Assembly: GCA_003116995.1 (NCBI GenBank)
Contig: BDSL01000106.1
Coordinates: 62,001 to 126,000, forward strand
Reading direction: 5' to 3'
Source of the DNA: Yamagishiella unicocca
Taxonomy: Eukaryota; Chlorophyta; Chlorophyceae; Chlamydomonadales; Volvocaceae
DNA: 64,000 nucleotides
Within the stretch, counting starts at the first letter, position 1. Each line of letters opens with the position of its first letter. Below the pieces are notes generated by a model. That model saw only the letters and a program-made list of their open reading frames with translations. It did no database searches and was not told where the DNA came from. Made by a program: the position numbers and the translations under genes. This document shows, piece by piece, positions 1-12,900 of the stretch.

Positions 1-2334
1 CCTTAAGACATTCGTCACTTCTGTGACTGCTGCATAGGAACATTGCTGCGCACAGCCAGTGGCCCCGGAGTATACCTGCGGCTAAGAGCTCGACTGCGAG
101 CTCCTGCCTCGATCCATCATGCGACCTATCCACGCCATGCTCAAATATGAAGCCAGTTAATTCCTGCCGAATCCAATCCTGAGAGCCCTCCATCCTTGTG
201 TCAATGCTGCTCGATCTGCCTTGTGATCTGACCGAATGTCAGGCAGGATTCATCGCCTATGCTTCGCGTATATATCTTTTCGCAGACACGTCTACGCTGC
301 ACTAGAATACGCGCGGAGCAAGGAAAAGAAAGGCGGGAAGCTAGCCTGAGCAATTGCCCCTTAAGCCGACGCACACAATGGAAATACCAAGTCGATTGTC
401 CCTTAGATCCCGCAGGCGACAGCAAGTGTGTAATAATGATTGATGGTGCGGCTGCCGTACTATGTCGGCATTTACCACGCCCCAAGAACAGCGGACAACG
501 TAGAAATGGTGTCCTTCAAGAATATCCTCCTGTCAGTGCATTTCATGATATCGGGCAGAATGGCAGAAGTAAGGCTTCCACCTCCGACATGGTGCCGGAC
601 CTCCCCGGCGCAGTACTCGTCGTAACCTGCGTAGATCTTTCTCTTGATCCCATTCCCTCTTCCATGGAACATGAGTATGTTCAACACTTTAATGCAAGCT
701 AAAAATAACAATTGCCATGATTAATTTTAGACGTTCTTGGCGCTAAAGTTCCATCCACGGAGAGTCGAAACATGGGTAACACCTGCTGCACAGGCTGGCT
801 GGTCCTATTTGCGTTCTCAAGATAAATAACAGCCCCAGGCTTCCGTTTAACCTAAACGTAGAGAACTTTGAGGCAGATGCGTCTATGTGGGGACGTGCGG
901 CAGGGTCCGGCTCAGAGCGGCTAGTCGGGGGTAGCTACGGATAGGGTAAGGGTGCATCAAGAAGCGTGGGGGATCCACTTCGAGTACAACGGAGGTGCTA
1001 TGAGGGATCATCAAGGGCGCCTTACCCTAGCTAAGATAGTCGGTTGACCTTTGCCTTGAGTATCCTTCTGGTTGGCATTCGGGTCTTCTGGTTGGCATTC
1101 GGGCCTTCTGGTTGGCATTCGGCATTTTTAGTTCAACTCCGGGAGCCTTGCGGTGGTCCCCCAACGGATACAGGACCTTACGTGAATTGGGACGGCATAC
1201 TTCCTCAGCATGGCATGGCGCAGGGGCCAGGGAGAGTCAACACACGGAAGACCTCAGCCGGCAACGGCAGCGTGTGGCAATTCCTTGAGTGAGTTCAGTG
1301 CACAAACACATTTCCCGCTTGCCGCGCAGTAAAATCTAACGTACGATTGTGTTAAAGCCTGCGAAGAGTAGGAAATTATTGTCCGGGCTAAGGTTCGTTT
1401 AACACTCATATAAGGGGGCTGCCAGACCGTAAAATCGGTGCATGGCAAAATTTCCCGCTCGGCCCCGCTCAGAGTACGGTACAGTGTATGCCAAAGTTCA
1501 AAGCCGGCGAGCAGTGAAATGAGCTCTCGTCTTAGCCTAGCCTCATGTGGCAAAGCAGGACTTGGCGGAGCAGGACAAAGCGCTAATTCGTTGCTCAGCT
1601 AGATTTCCCTCCCGCCGCATATTGCATTACAATGGACGGCGCCAACATCCACAGCCGCAAATAGTAGAACCTTTCGGCTACCAGAGCAACTTAATGCTGA
1701 AAGGTGCTGTTAACCGTATACGGCTCTTTTTGCAGGGCATCACTAACTGTCGGCGCTTTTGCAGCGTGTTGCAGCACAGCGTATACTAGCTCTTCGCTGA
1801 TCTTCAGGTGACTTCCTTCACTTCAAATCTCAGAAGCCATTGCGCCCATGACCGCACAATGGCTACGGAACTTATACTCGATTAAGCTCGAGCTCAACAT
1901 CTTGACTACGCACAAGGCGGTGGGCCCTGCAAATTTGCTTTGATCCGTACCGGCTTTGCAGTTAATGAGGAAGCCTTCAACAAATTTTCTGCGAATCAAG
2001 TATGGACGAACAAATCCGCAAAGTTGTACTCTTTCATTCTTACGGTATACCCCCACCTTACTCGACATAGTATCACATCCAATTCCTAATAAATATTTGA
2101 CCAGGTTCTTCTGTTGCGGCTTGATATCGTCATCGAACAGCAGTGCCCAAGCCGAGAAGCGCCGACAAGTTCAATAACGCAAGCTTGGAGGTAGCTCAAC
2201 TCCGTTACGTGCTCCTATCAAGCGCTGTCTGCCCTACGTCATCCTCTACGTATAGTTGACAGGCTCACCGCCGACCCCATATCGGGACGTACTGTCGGTC
2301 TGATAACGCGCACAGCAACCAGTTGGCCTTCTCC
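1..2334. other. Left-edge segment with no confident gene
   Basis: I see no recognisable protein or RNA here. Short overlapping frames exist on both strands (for example 259-702 on plus and 472-711 on minus), but none shows a known motif and they contradict one another. Three 20-bp direct repeats built on TTCTGGTTGGCATTCGGG lie at 1066-1122. The last part (from 2262, after a possible acceptor ending at 2261) is open in the same frame as the first kinase exon, so it is either 5' UTR or more kinase coding sequence joined to an upstream exon I could not find. Confidence 0.4.
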
Positions 2335-5300
2335 ATGTCGAATGCGAGGCGTCTTTTTGCTCTTCCCGGCAGCTTGGGGTTGGACACGGCGCCAGTATCA
2401 TCAAAGCGGGATGGCGATGCAGTTGAAAGTCCTTCGCGCAGCAAGCCGAAGATAGTTAGGCTCACAGCGCTCCTCTTCGGCCGAAACAGACCCAAATCAA
2501 CTGCTAGTAGCGGGCGCGGCGCAGCAAGCCTGGATTTAAGCATGGACGTGGAGCACAGCCGTCAGATACCGTCGGCCGAGTTCCATGCTTGCCCGGCCAC
2601 GGGCAGCGGAGCAGCAATGAGGATTCCAGGAAGGTTAGTGACTGGACTTGAATGTGGCTGTGCCAGGTAATCGACGGGGTCCAGCGGCCTGGCTGGGATA
2701 TTTCTGTCGGTCGTTGGCGAAGGCTTGATTTGCAATCCTGCATACCTGGTTGGAACTGACCCTCCCGGATGCCCTACCGCGCCCTTGTCTACAGGCGGTC
2801 TGAGTCTCGTATCCTGGCGTTTTTGGGTTCAAAACTCAGCGGCGAGTGCCCTACAGCACCGGCTTGTTCGCGCTCGAACCTGCGCGACGCCGACTCCACA
2901 CACCGGTCCAGCGGCCAACAGCCACACCTAGCAGAAAGCCAGATCCTGCCTCGCCGCGAAGAGGTGGCCCTGTGCGCGGTTGCCATTTCGGCACCGACGT
3001 CAGTTAAGGACGTGGACCAACTCGCCAGCGACAAGCCCAACGGCACCCTCCAGCAGGTTGATTCCCCAGCAGAGCAGTCTAACACCGCCGTCGACTCATC
3101 AGAATGTGCTGACGTGGATGAGACCATGGTCGGCCTTGGTTGGGCCGACGAGCCGTCGCCGCCGGCTGCGCGTCCTGTAACGCAGACTCGAGGGCGGACG
3201 TCCAGGGAGGGCAATGGCTGGGCGGGCGGACCAGCTCCTGCAGCGACCCTCCGGGCTGCGGTGGCCGCGAGGGCGCCACCGGCTCTGCCCGCCGACCCGG
3301 TGCTGCCCTCGCCGGTGACTCACCTTTTAGCCGTGTCCGCCGGCACGCCCGCTGCCATGCGTCGACCCACTTGGTCACTGGACGACTACGCAGTTGAGAG
3401 GCGGCTGTACAAGTCGCAGACATCATCGGTGTACTCGGTGAGAGCGGGTGCCTCCAACATGGCGCAGACGGGGGGACCGGAAGCAACACGTCGCCAGCTG
3501 CTCATTCCTGGCGGGCAGGGGAGGGCAGTTCCTGGCGCGCAGGGCGGGTGTGTGCAGTTCACAGCGATGCTGCCAACACATTGACATGCAACAAAGCAAA
3601 ATTACGGAGGAAAGCGTCTAGCTGCTTTGGTACTGATACCAGCATCTAGCTGCTTTGGTATCCGTACCGGGTGGGTGGCCGTAAGTGTGCCGTGTGGGGG
3701 CCAAGGAGCCCTGCTGGAACGGCACCCAAATGACTCATCGGGAGTCATCGGGTGGTATCAAGTCCTGCTCCAGGGTCGCATGGTGGCTTGATGCATCAGG
3801 TACGGTAACTGCCCGCGACGAAATACTGGGGCGTTGTCTTGTGCCGGCGGATGTCAATGTCTGGGGAGAACGCCTCCTGGCTTCCTAGCTCACTCCACTG
3901 CGCGACGGCGCTGCCGCCGCCACAATCTGCATCACCCGGTGCGCAGGCTGTGTGTCTGCTCTCCGGCCTCCCGGTCGCGCTCAAGGTGTACAGTCTGGCG
4001 CAGGTGCCAAGCAACGTGTTCCACATGATCAGGTGCGGTTCTGGGCGAGGCATGGGGTGTGTGGTGAGGGGTAAGGGGGGAGGCATGAGGAGATACGGTG
4101 TGGGGGGGTGGGGGCCTGGCTCGTACGGAGATGCGGGCAGCTGCGCCCGTGAGCAGACCGCACGTCCTTGTTGGCACCAGTGAAGTGTCCCTTGGGTGGA
4201 TGGACGCACGCGGCGTTTTGTGCCACGTAGGCGCGAGATCAAGATCCAGTCAAAGCTCGTCCACAAGAACGTCGTGTTGCTGTACGGCGCGTTCCAGGTA
4301 CGCTTAGGGGCGCGCGTGGGTTGGGGCATACATGCAAGCCAGGGTGTTGCGGAAAGGCAAGGAGGAGAGGAAGGACATACGCAAAGTCTGGGTGCAGTCC
4401 TCTGATGTGCATGAGGTGCAGTCCTCTGATGTGCATGAGGTGCAGTCCTCTGATGTGCATTAGGTGCAGTCCTCTGATGCGCATTGGGTGCAACGTCTTT
4501 CAATGATGCCGGTAACAAGCGGCGCGAGTGGCGCTTCCCGTGACCCAGATCCCGTGACCCAAGTCCCGTGACCCAGATCCCGTGACCCAAATCCCGTGAC
4601 CCAGATCCTGTGACCCAGATGCCGATCCTGAAGGACTCTCCCGCTCGGCTGGTGTTTGCGCCTGCCCACAGGACATGGCCTCGCAGCGCCTGGTGCTGGT
4701 GCAGGAGTACGCGGCCAACGGAGACCTCCACGACGTGCACAGGTGGGGCGGTTGCGCCAGCGCCGAGGGGCAGCCGCAGGGTGCGAATATCGCACTGAAC
4801 TGCACTGGGACTACTGGGACAGACGTAATCGGTAGCACAGACACTGCTGGGCGATCTGGGTGTGTGCACGGAATTTGCACGGAGCGCCGCGAGCTCCCCG
4901 GAGGATGGACAGACCGGACGGTGATCCGGTGTAGGGTGGTGGCGGTGGGTGGTTGTAGTGTCGCGCGGGTGCGGAGAGGCCGGAACGCGCTCGCGAGTGT
5001 GCCTCCGGGGGACATCAAGCGCCGCATCCACATGACCAAAGCGTACTTTGAATCCCAAACGGCAAGTGCGAAGTGCCAATAGTGCGCGATCACGTGCACG
5101 TCACTGGGCCGGCTGCACGATGCCCAAACCTGCACCCTCCAAGCGAGCCGGCTCTGTCATGCCCAGCGGCTAACCGCAGCCTCCCTCCTTCCGGTGGTGA
5201 CCCGCGGGTCGGTTCGTCGGCTGCTCTCAGGGCCCTGCGATGCCGCATGAGTGAGGACCAGGCGCGGGTGCTGGTGCTGCAGCCGCTCCTGGATGCGGTG

Positions 5301-6545
5301 GTGTACTTCCACGCGGCTGGTATTGTGCATCGGGACATCAAGGTGCGAGCGTGCCCCGGGCCCGGGGCGGCCCCGGCCGTGAAGGGGCCCCGGGGGAGAC
5401 TCCCCTCTAGTCCAGGCGCAGGGGCAGCAACTTGCAGGGCATTGGTGGGGCCCCTGCGTCTCCTGACGTCTCCTGACGTCTCCTGCCGCCGCCTGAGGTT
5501 ACCTGACGTCTCCTGACGCCTCCTGCCGCCGCCTGCCGCTGAACCCCCCCACATTGCATGCAGCCGGACAACATCCTGTTCACAAGCGACTGGCGGTTGG
5601 TGCTGGCTGACTTCGGTGTCGCCATCGACACCACAGCGGAGAGAGCCGTCACGCGGGCCGGCACCGGTGGGTGCACGACGCGAGCACACACCCAGTGTTT
5701 ATTATTTCTTGGTGATGGTGGTGGTGGTGGTGGTGGTGGTGGCGGTGGCGGTGGTGGTGGTGGTGGTGATCACCTGAAGGGCGAGGTCAAGGGCGAGGTC
5801 ACGAGGGGGTGGCACTCACTCGTCTGCTGTGGCGCCGGTGCGGCCCTAGCCCTTAGTCCTAGGTGAAATGCACGCCTCTGTCGTCATCCTGCCTCCCTCC
5901 TCCCTCCCTCCTCCTGCCTCCCTCCTGCCTCCGTCCTCCGTCCTGCCGACCTCCTCCCTCCCGCCGCCCTCTTGCTGCGTCCTCCGCAGTTGGGTACATG
6001 GCTCCCGAGGTGGAGCGCTGCCCCATCAAGAGCCAGCCGGAAGACAACAAGCACGACACGTCGTTGGCGTACACCACCACCGCGGTACGCAGGCCGCCAG
6101 CCCACGACTTCGCGGCGAGAGCAAGGAAGCTGACGCTGGAACCAAGGCATACTCGCCGCAACGTCTGTGCAGCCGGGGTTCATTTACACGCTGGCGCACA
6201 CCACTGGCGCTCTCTTAGCACCCTATAGCTGCGACCACGTCCCACGAGCATGCTCCCATGCGTTTAAGATGCATCTTCCAAACCCTTAAAAGTGCGTACC
6301 CCCTTTTGGTCCTCCTTTCCGTCGCGCAGGACGTGTGGGCAATTGGCTGCCTCGCCTATATGCTCCTTCTAGGCTTCCCGCCCTACATTGCAGGCAGCTA
6401 CGCGACCACCGGCAACAGGGCGCTCAGCTTCCCGACCTCCACCTCCCAGGAGGCGCGCGGCTTCATCTGTGCTGCTCTAGCGGAGCACCCAGAGGACCGA
6501 CCCACCGTTTTGCAGCTACGTAGGCACCCCTGGATGCAGCCGTAG
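2335..6545 (+). CDS. Serine/threonine protein kinase, Aurora-like organisation
   Basis: Model: join 2335-2633, 2795-3437, 3947-4032, 4231-4297, 4672-4742, 5231-5342, 5564-5666, 5990-6084, 6330-6545; 563 aa, all GT-AG, frame kept throughout. Residues 1-297 are low-complexity and probably disordered. The kinase domain begins near residue 298 with WSLDDYAVERRLY, the lead-in style of Aurora kinases, and fills the rest. Seen directly: the ATP lysine in VALKVYS, the alpha-C glutamate in RREIKIQ, HRDIKPDN, the DFG in LADFGVAI, YMAPE, and DVWAIGCLAYML, so catalysis looks possible. Odd: the glycine loop position reads YKSQTSSVYS and lacks the glycines. About 20 extra residues separate the APE motif from DVWAIG. 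The start is uncertain: an unspliced alternative begins at ATG 2769, just after an in-frame TGA at 2757. Substrate and pathway cannot be read from sequence. Confidence 0.85.
4391..4494 (+). repeat. 24-bp minisatellite in a kinase intron
   Basis: Four near-identical tandem units of about 24 bp, starting GGTGCAGTCCTCTGATGTGC, lie in the intron 4298-4671 of the kinase gene. The last unit carries substitutions. Confidence 0.9.
4537..4620 (+). repeat. 14-bp minisatellite in the same kinase intron
   Basis: Six tandem units of TCCCGTGACCCARA, the last slightly degenerate, lie 50 bp upstream of the acceptor at 4671. They form a second, unrelated array in one 374-bp intron. Confidence 0.9.
5457..5540 (+). 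repeat. Imperfect 10-bp repeat, kinase intron
   Basis: Repeated CTCCTGACGT-like units alternating with CTCCTGCCGC lie in intron 5343-5563, close to the acceptor, giving it a pyrimidine-rich character. Confidence 0.75.
5711..5769 (+). repeat. GGT trinucleotide microsatellite
   Basis: Long GGT run with occasional GGC, inside kinase intron 5667-5989. Likely length-polymorphic. Confidence 0.95.
5888..5975 (+). repeat. Pyrimidine-rich tract before a splice acceptor
   Basis: Run of CCTCC- and CTCCCTCC-type units filling the 3' part of kinase intron 5667-5989. It probably serves as an unusually long polypyrimidine tract for the acceptor at 5989. Confidence 0.75.
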
Positions 6546-9500
6546 GCACCCCAGGATACAGTCGTGCGGGGCTATTACACGAGGAGGCCCCTCAGGGGGT
6601 GAAGAACAACGTATGATACTTGCTCGAAGGCGTGTGGTTTATGCCGCTATCTAGGGTTGTTTGCGAAGTAATTCTGTTTGGCGCTGCAAGGAGCATATAT
6701 GCGGCGATGGCACAAGCATGCTTGGGACTGGGCGCAGGGTTTTTGATGCGCTCGGCCTTCTTCTTTGGGTGGTAATGGTCGCTGGGTCTTGCGACAGCAT
6801 TTCAGTTGCTCCTAGGCCGAATTGTGGTATTTTCAGGGATGGCTGTGCGGACATAAGTGAACTCGACGCGAATGTGTGTGTCTTCGCTATCTGACGGAGG
6901 AAAGAGCCCTCAGCATTCGTCATAGCCGGGCGTGCCTGGCTCGTCGTTAGGATCTTCTCTCGAATGTGGAGGTTGGTGGGTGGCGATTGCGTGCACACAC
7001 AGCGTTATCCGTCTCGCGCGTGCTTTTTGCATCCTTTGTCTTTGCTGCCGTACTGTCTCTTCGAGTATGAATGTGCTCCAAACTGTGTTTTGACAGGAAA
7101 CTAATCGGGGCGCATATGCGTACAGGGACTCGCGATATCGTACTGTCTTTTGGCTCAGCTTTTTGCCAGGATTGCCCTGTCTGTTGTCGTTCATTGAGCG
7201 TGCCGTATGTCATGCGGACTTCCGATATCTCCTATGCTTCGCTTGCAATCTAACAAGCCGGCATAGTGGTTGCGTGTCTGTGTGGAGGTTACGGTTTTGT
7301 GTCGAAATGTATGGCTGCAGCGGTACTGGCTAAATGCATGCAATGTCTTATGGTAATGAGCCTTATCGGGTGGTACTGGGAGCGGTCGTAAGCCCATCAT
7401 CAAGCGCACTCGCTGTCGAACGGGGAGGAGGCAGTGCGGTGTTAGGTAGGTCGCCAATAGCGGGGCGGGGCAGGCGGGACGCTTTGGGCGCTGGATGGCG
7501 TGGCTACTTACTACTTCAGCTGTTTGCCGGGTGGTTGTCTTGGTGGCTCCGTGGTGTGGTGGCGGGCCAAGCGGGAATGCTCGCTGGTGCTGTGCGGTGG
7601 TGGCGGGCCAAGGCTGCGGGTTGCAGGCCCGTCACGGGAACCAGGCGCCCAGGAAGTGGGCGGTGCTCTGGTGGTTAATCGAGGCGACCGGGGGCTGCTG
7701 GTCGGGTGCTGCGGGAGCATGGGGTGGGGCGGGGTCCAAATGATGGCTGTGCTTGCGCGGGCCGTGTGAGCGACTTTCAATGCCTGGACACCTTGGTTAC
7801 GGTAACAGATGGCGCCTTTTGCCACTTGAGCTGTTGTTATCCGTCGCGGAAGGTAGCAGGTGAAGTACTGACCAAGAACTGATTTCGAAAACCGATTTTG
7901 GCAGTTGTGGCAAATACATCTATCGATATGCTGGGCCGGCGGTCGTCGTTGCACTCATTTGATAGGTGCGCGAATGGGATAGCGTCAATTGGGCCCGGCG
8001 TGACAGGCGATTGTGGGGATTACTCAATCAGACGTGCGGTGATCCCGTTAAGCGTCGTTCAAGAGCGGCACAGGACATGTGCATGTCCAGGTAAACGTCT
8101 GCACGTCTCTGCAAGTATTGCAACTTGTTTGCACTGTGCTGCGAAGCGCGCTGCATACAGCTGTGTGAGGGGACTCCCCCCGCGCAAGAAGAAGAGAGCG
8201 CAACGACCACGACCACTACCACTGTATATTACAAAAACCTACGTACTAGGTACACGTCGTCCGACGCATTCTATTGCGTCGCGATCCGTGTCATGCACGA
8301 CCAAAGGCTAATGCAAGGCGGCAGAAGACATGCCTTATTTTCTGTGCTTTCTATGCGCTCTCACCACCTTGACGCTGCTGCGACAGACGCAGCCAATCCA
8401 TTCCATGGGACTCCTGCTGCCGCCTGTCGCATGCTGCGCCGAGGTGGACTACCGCCCAGCCGCCCGGACGCGATTGTGGACCACAATACAAGGTGGGGCT
8501 ATCGACCCCGAAAGGGAGCCTCGCCGCCACCCTCCAGCCAAGCCACATGAGCCTTATACTCGCGGTACCGGTATGCCGAATACTCGAACCGACTCGAGAC
8601 CCTGACTGCTGTATGCCTTTCATCAATGACGAGCCGCCGACCACAGCAGCGGTGTAGAAGCGGCAGTGACTGGAAACGCGTTCCACAGACAGCACAGAGG
8701 ACTCCGCCGAGCCCCGCACGCACGCAAACCATTCATAACACCAATGTTTCGGGTATGCCGCCTCAAGGCCTGGCCAACGTGCAAAGGAGACGGCGCCACG
8801 CTACCGTAACTGAGGCACCGTAATGGACATTTCGGACACCGGTATCCAGGGCAGTTGCCTGTCAAGAACGGCCCAGTGCCATTGAGGCTCTCAATCACAC
8901 GCCCCAGAAAACTACGCCTGTGGCCACGCACTGCGCGCCGTGGATTGACTTTGAATCCCTTCACCATAAGATACCAACCGCCGATCGGCCAAGGGGCTAA
9001 GCAGCCTGGCAGGCCTTGCAGGACAGAGACTGCCATCCGCCCGCAAGCCCCTCCGACCTGGAAAGGGCACATAAATCGCCGCATGCGTACGGCACCGGTC
9101 CAAAAACCGGTATGCTGCTGAGCGCTCGTCTTACACCATTGACGTGCAGCAGGTACTGACAGGTAAAGAATAAAGACATGACGGGCGAGCCGCGCAACTA
9201 CCCTAGCGCGTTGTATGCTCGTGCTGGGCACCAGACCACCACTTCTGGCGCCGCAGGCACATTGCGGCACCCACGACGCCTGCACACCGGTGAAGCCACA
9301 ATTCAGGGAGAGCCGCGAGCTCACGCGACGTACGGCGAAAATGCACTTCCGAACCACAGCGCAAGCCAACTCACACCCTCATACGCCGTAAGCCAAAACC
9401 ACAATTTGTCGCGCCATGACTCCTGCCTTGCATGCATGGATGGACGGCTGCGGAATTCCACAACGCCCTCTCTCTCGCAACCAAAAACACGGGTGTCTTC

Positions 9501-9952
9501 CTCGATGACCAGCCACATAGACGCGCTTTTGGCCCAGCATTCGCTCAAGCCTACGACGAGCCAATACACTCACAATGCCACTAGACAAACAGCATCTTTA
9601 ATCTAGAAAGGATTCGGAGCAAATTCCGGCTCATAGCGCCCCCAAGCAGCTGGAGCAGAGCTGGTCCGCCGCGTTAAACTAACTAGGCACCGTCCCTTAC
9701 TGTTGGCAGTTTTGAGAACGCCACATGCAGAGTCCTGCCCTAGGGCGTCTTGGAAGCCCAGGACTGAAGGGCTCATCCAGATCGAAACGAAAGATCCGCC
9801 GCAAGCTTGATGCTTAGCATCCTTTTGCATATTAGCAGGGCGTAACTTCTGAGGTAAAACACTTAAAATCACCCACAGTCTCACCCGGCCCTACAGTTGC
9901 GCGACTACCGCCGCAGCTCCTGCAGGCTGCTCCGAAGCCAATCGACATCCTC
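6546..9952. other. Intergenic region between convergent kinase and SBP genes
   Basis: This holds the 3' ends of the convergent kinase and SBP genes. The longest frames (8623-9369 minus, 9178-9606 plus) overlap each other on opposite strands and show no motif, so I do not call them. No tRNA or rRNA was recognised. I did not find the algal poly(A) signal TGTAA close to either stop codon. Confidence 0.5.
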
Positions 9953-12900
9953 TTACTCAGCCGGTCCTACAGCCTCGGCAGCGCCTTTTTTAAATAGCCG
10001 TTTAAACATGCGAGCCAAGCCACGAATGTGACCGCGACGGGTTTCCGTCTCCGACCCCACCAACCCTTCAGCCGGCGTGCGGCCTGAGCCCGTCCTCCCT
10101 GGAGCCAGCTGCGAATGTGGCCGCAGCTGGCAAGGGACGGCGCCCCCAGCCGCCGCGACCGGAGCCCCCAGAATCAAGCCGCCCCCGCTGCCGGCTCCAG
10201 CCGACACGTCAGCATTCCACAAGAGCTCGCCGGCGCCGCCAGTCTCACCGCCACTGCCAGACACGTGTGCTGGGGTCTCCATCAGCTGCGACTGAGGCAT
10301 GACACCGTCGTTGCTCCAGTTCTGATGCATCGGCATGCCGTTGCTGTTGTCCGGCGCCGACGAGGGGCTGCCCGGCAGCGGGCGGCACATGTTGAGCAGC
10401 GGCTGCATCGGCAAGGGGTTCCCTGCCTCGGGCAGCAGACCGTACGACGCAATGGAGGATCCGTACACCGTCATGCCGTTCATCGTACCGCTACCAAAGG
10501 CCGGCATCGAACCGGAAGCGTACACGGTGGTGCCGTTCGTGGTTGTGCTTCCTGGCGCCAGGGACGCATCGGCTCCGGAGCCAGTCGCCAGCCACGAGCT
10601 GCCATCGGGCTCCGAGCCGCGGCCAGCGGCTTGCCGGCCAGCAGCCGCAGCGGCGGCCTGCGCCAGCGCCTTTGGCGCCACCACGACCCGCATGCGCGGA
10701 GGCGAGGCCGCGGACACCTGCTGGGGCGCAACGGCACCCCCCCACAGGGAGACGGCCGCGGGAGATGCCAGGGGCTCGTAGGTGGGCGGCGGGCCTCCCA
10801 CGCTGCCGTGTCCGCTGCGGTCGGCGTCGTCTCCTGCGGGCTGAAGGATGTCCACAATGGCGGCGCTGCGGCTGCGGCTGCGGCTGTGCCAGGTGTTATC
10901 CGGGTCCAGGTCCTGCACCCGGAACATGGCCTGGTCCTCATCGTCCTCCTCCGCTTCCTCACGACGCTGCGCTGCCGTGCGCATCTGGACGGCTTCCGCG
11001 GTGCCGCCGGAGGGACGGACATCCGCCCGCGGCACGGCGCCTGACGCTGCAGAAGGGTTAGCCGACCGCGCCGCCGCCGCGGCGGCGGCACCGTTGTTGG
11101 CGGCGGCGCCGCCGGCGCCGCTTCCGCTTCCGACGCTGAGCTGGGCGCAGCTGTTGGCCTCCATGGATGGCAGCTCGACGTTGTCCAGCGGGGAGGTGAA
11201 GTTGTGTGTACGGATGTACGATGAAGCCAGCCGCATCAGGCACAGCCTGTCCACCTGATCCGCCACCGCCAGGGCGGACAGGGCCAGGCCGGCAGTGGCG
11301 GCGACGGCGGTGGCGATGGCGGAGTTCACGACGGCGCGGAAGAGCACCGAGGGCGCGTCGAATGCGCTGTCCTCGTCGTCGGCAAACCAGGCGGACGCGA
11401 AGGTGTCCGCGACCGAGGACTGCTGCTGCTTGCAGGCGGCGGCCAGGCCCCACAGGATGTCCAGGGCGGCGATGGCTTGCGGCAGCGGCAGCGAGGCGGC
11501 CAGATGCAGCAGGGTAACGCCGGCTGGCTGGCCCGCAACTGCAGTAAAAGGAGTGGAGGGGGCATTGCGGCGAGTCATCATGTCGGGGACATCAGCAGGG
11601 TGGAAGGAGGCTCACTAGCCATCAGCCCGGCGGCCATTAGCCATCAGCAGGGTGGAGGGAGACTCATGCAGCATGGAGATATGGTGCCTGGACTTGAGAC
11701 TCCGGAAGGAGAGTTGCCGAAAGCGGGCGTTCGCATCTGGGAGCTGGACCAACTTAGCACGCCACCCCAAACTGAACAATCCAACTGACCGATCCGACCC
11801 GACCCACCTTGAGCGCGCCAGTCGACGGTAGCGCCCCCCTGCGCCGCCCACGCGGCCGCGATGCTCATCACCGGCACACACCCCGACATGGTGGCGCTGG
11901 TCAGCAGGTTGCAGCTGTTGTACTCCGCGGAGGCCAGGGAGCTCAGCGACTCGCCCATCTCCACCAGCTGCGCGCCGAGGAACGGCATCAGCTGCGGGCA
12001 GCCCCTGCGCCACCACATCACAACCAATACAGTCACCACGTCAGGCAGTGAAGCGAGGTCCATGTAGTGTGGTAGAAGTGTAGTGTGGTAGTAGTGAAGT
12101 GTGATAGTAGTGTGGTGTGATAGCTACCCGCAAATGACGATTTGTTGCTCCCAAAACGGCTAGCAAGAGGCAGGGGGGGGGGCATGAGGCACGGGCGGGG
12201 CTTGTTGATCGACTCACCGCAGCGCAGTGTACGCGAGCAGGGTCCGCCCCATCAGCACCACACGGCCGTGGGCAGCACCGAAGACCTCGTCCCAGCACGG
12301 CACCGACTGGACGTTGGCGCGGGACGCACCCCTGCGGTTCCATGAGGGGCGGGCAGGCGTGCCCAGTGAGCGTCGGTGCAGGTGACTAGGGCGGCCACAC
12401 GCGCTTCCCCCCCAGGGGCCAGACTCGCAGTGCGTCCCCACGCTCGCCGCGCACCCCAACCTCCTCCCTGGCGATCGCCTCCCTGCCACTGTGAACCCGA
12501 CCCAAACCTAACGCGACCCCGCCCCGACTCACCCGCTGTCCAAGTCCTCAACCGCCTCCTCCGCCGGCGCCGCCTGGTACTCGTGCTCCATGGACGACCC
12601 CCGTCCCGTCCCGCTGCGACCCCCGAAGTTGTCGTCGCCCGCCTCCATGACGGTCGCGCAGCGCTCCGCGTGGTCAACGAACACGCCCAGGCTAACCGCC
12701 AACCGCCGGGCCTGATCAGGCTCTAGGCTGCGCAACAAGACCTCCGCCTCCGCGGCGGTGGCAGCGTCTTCCAGAAGCAGCACTGGGGCCCAAGAGCCCA
12801 ATAACACGCCGGCGCGCGGCTCCAGGATGAGGAGGCCCTGCGGCGGAGCATTGTACGGCAGCTGCACCTCAATGTCGAAGGCGTCGTACAGAGTATTGGA

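Noticed and set aside
3796..5079. 427-codon minus-strand open frame
   Set aside because: It lies antisense to kinase exons and its length comes from intronic minisatellites; the plus-strand kinase motifs leave no doubt about the coding strand.
8623..9369. 248-codon minus-strand frame overlapping a plus-strand frame at 9178-9606
   Set aside because: The two contradict each other and neither has a motif, splice logic or repeat-family hallmark.
10115..11044. 309-codon plus-strand open frame
   Set aside because: Antisense shadow of the last SBP-gene exon, produced by its high GC content.
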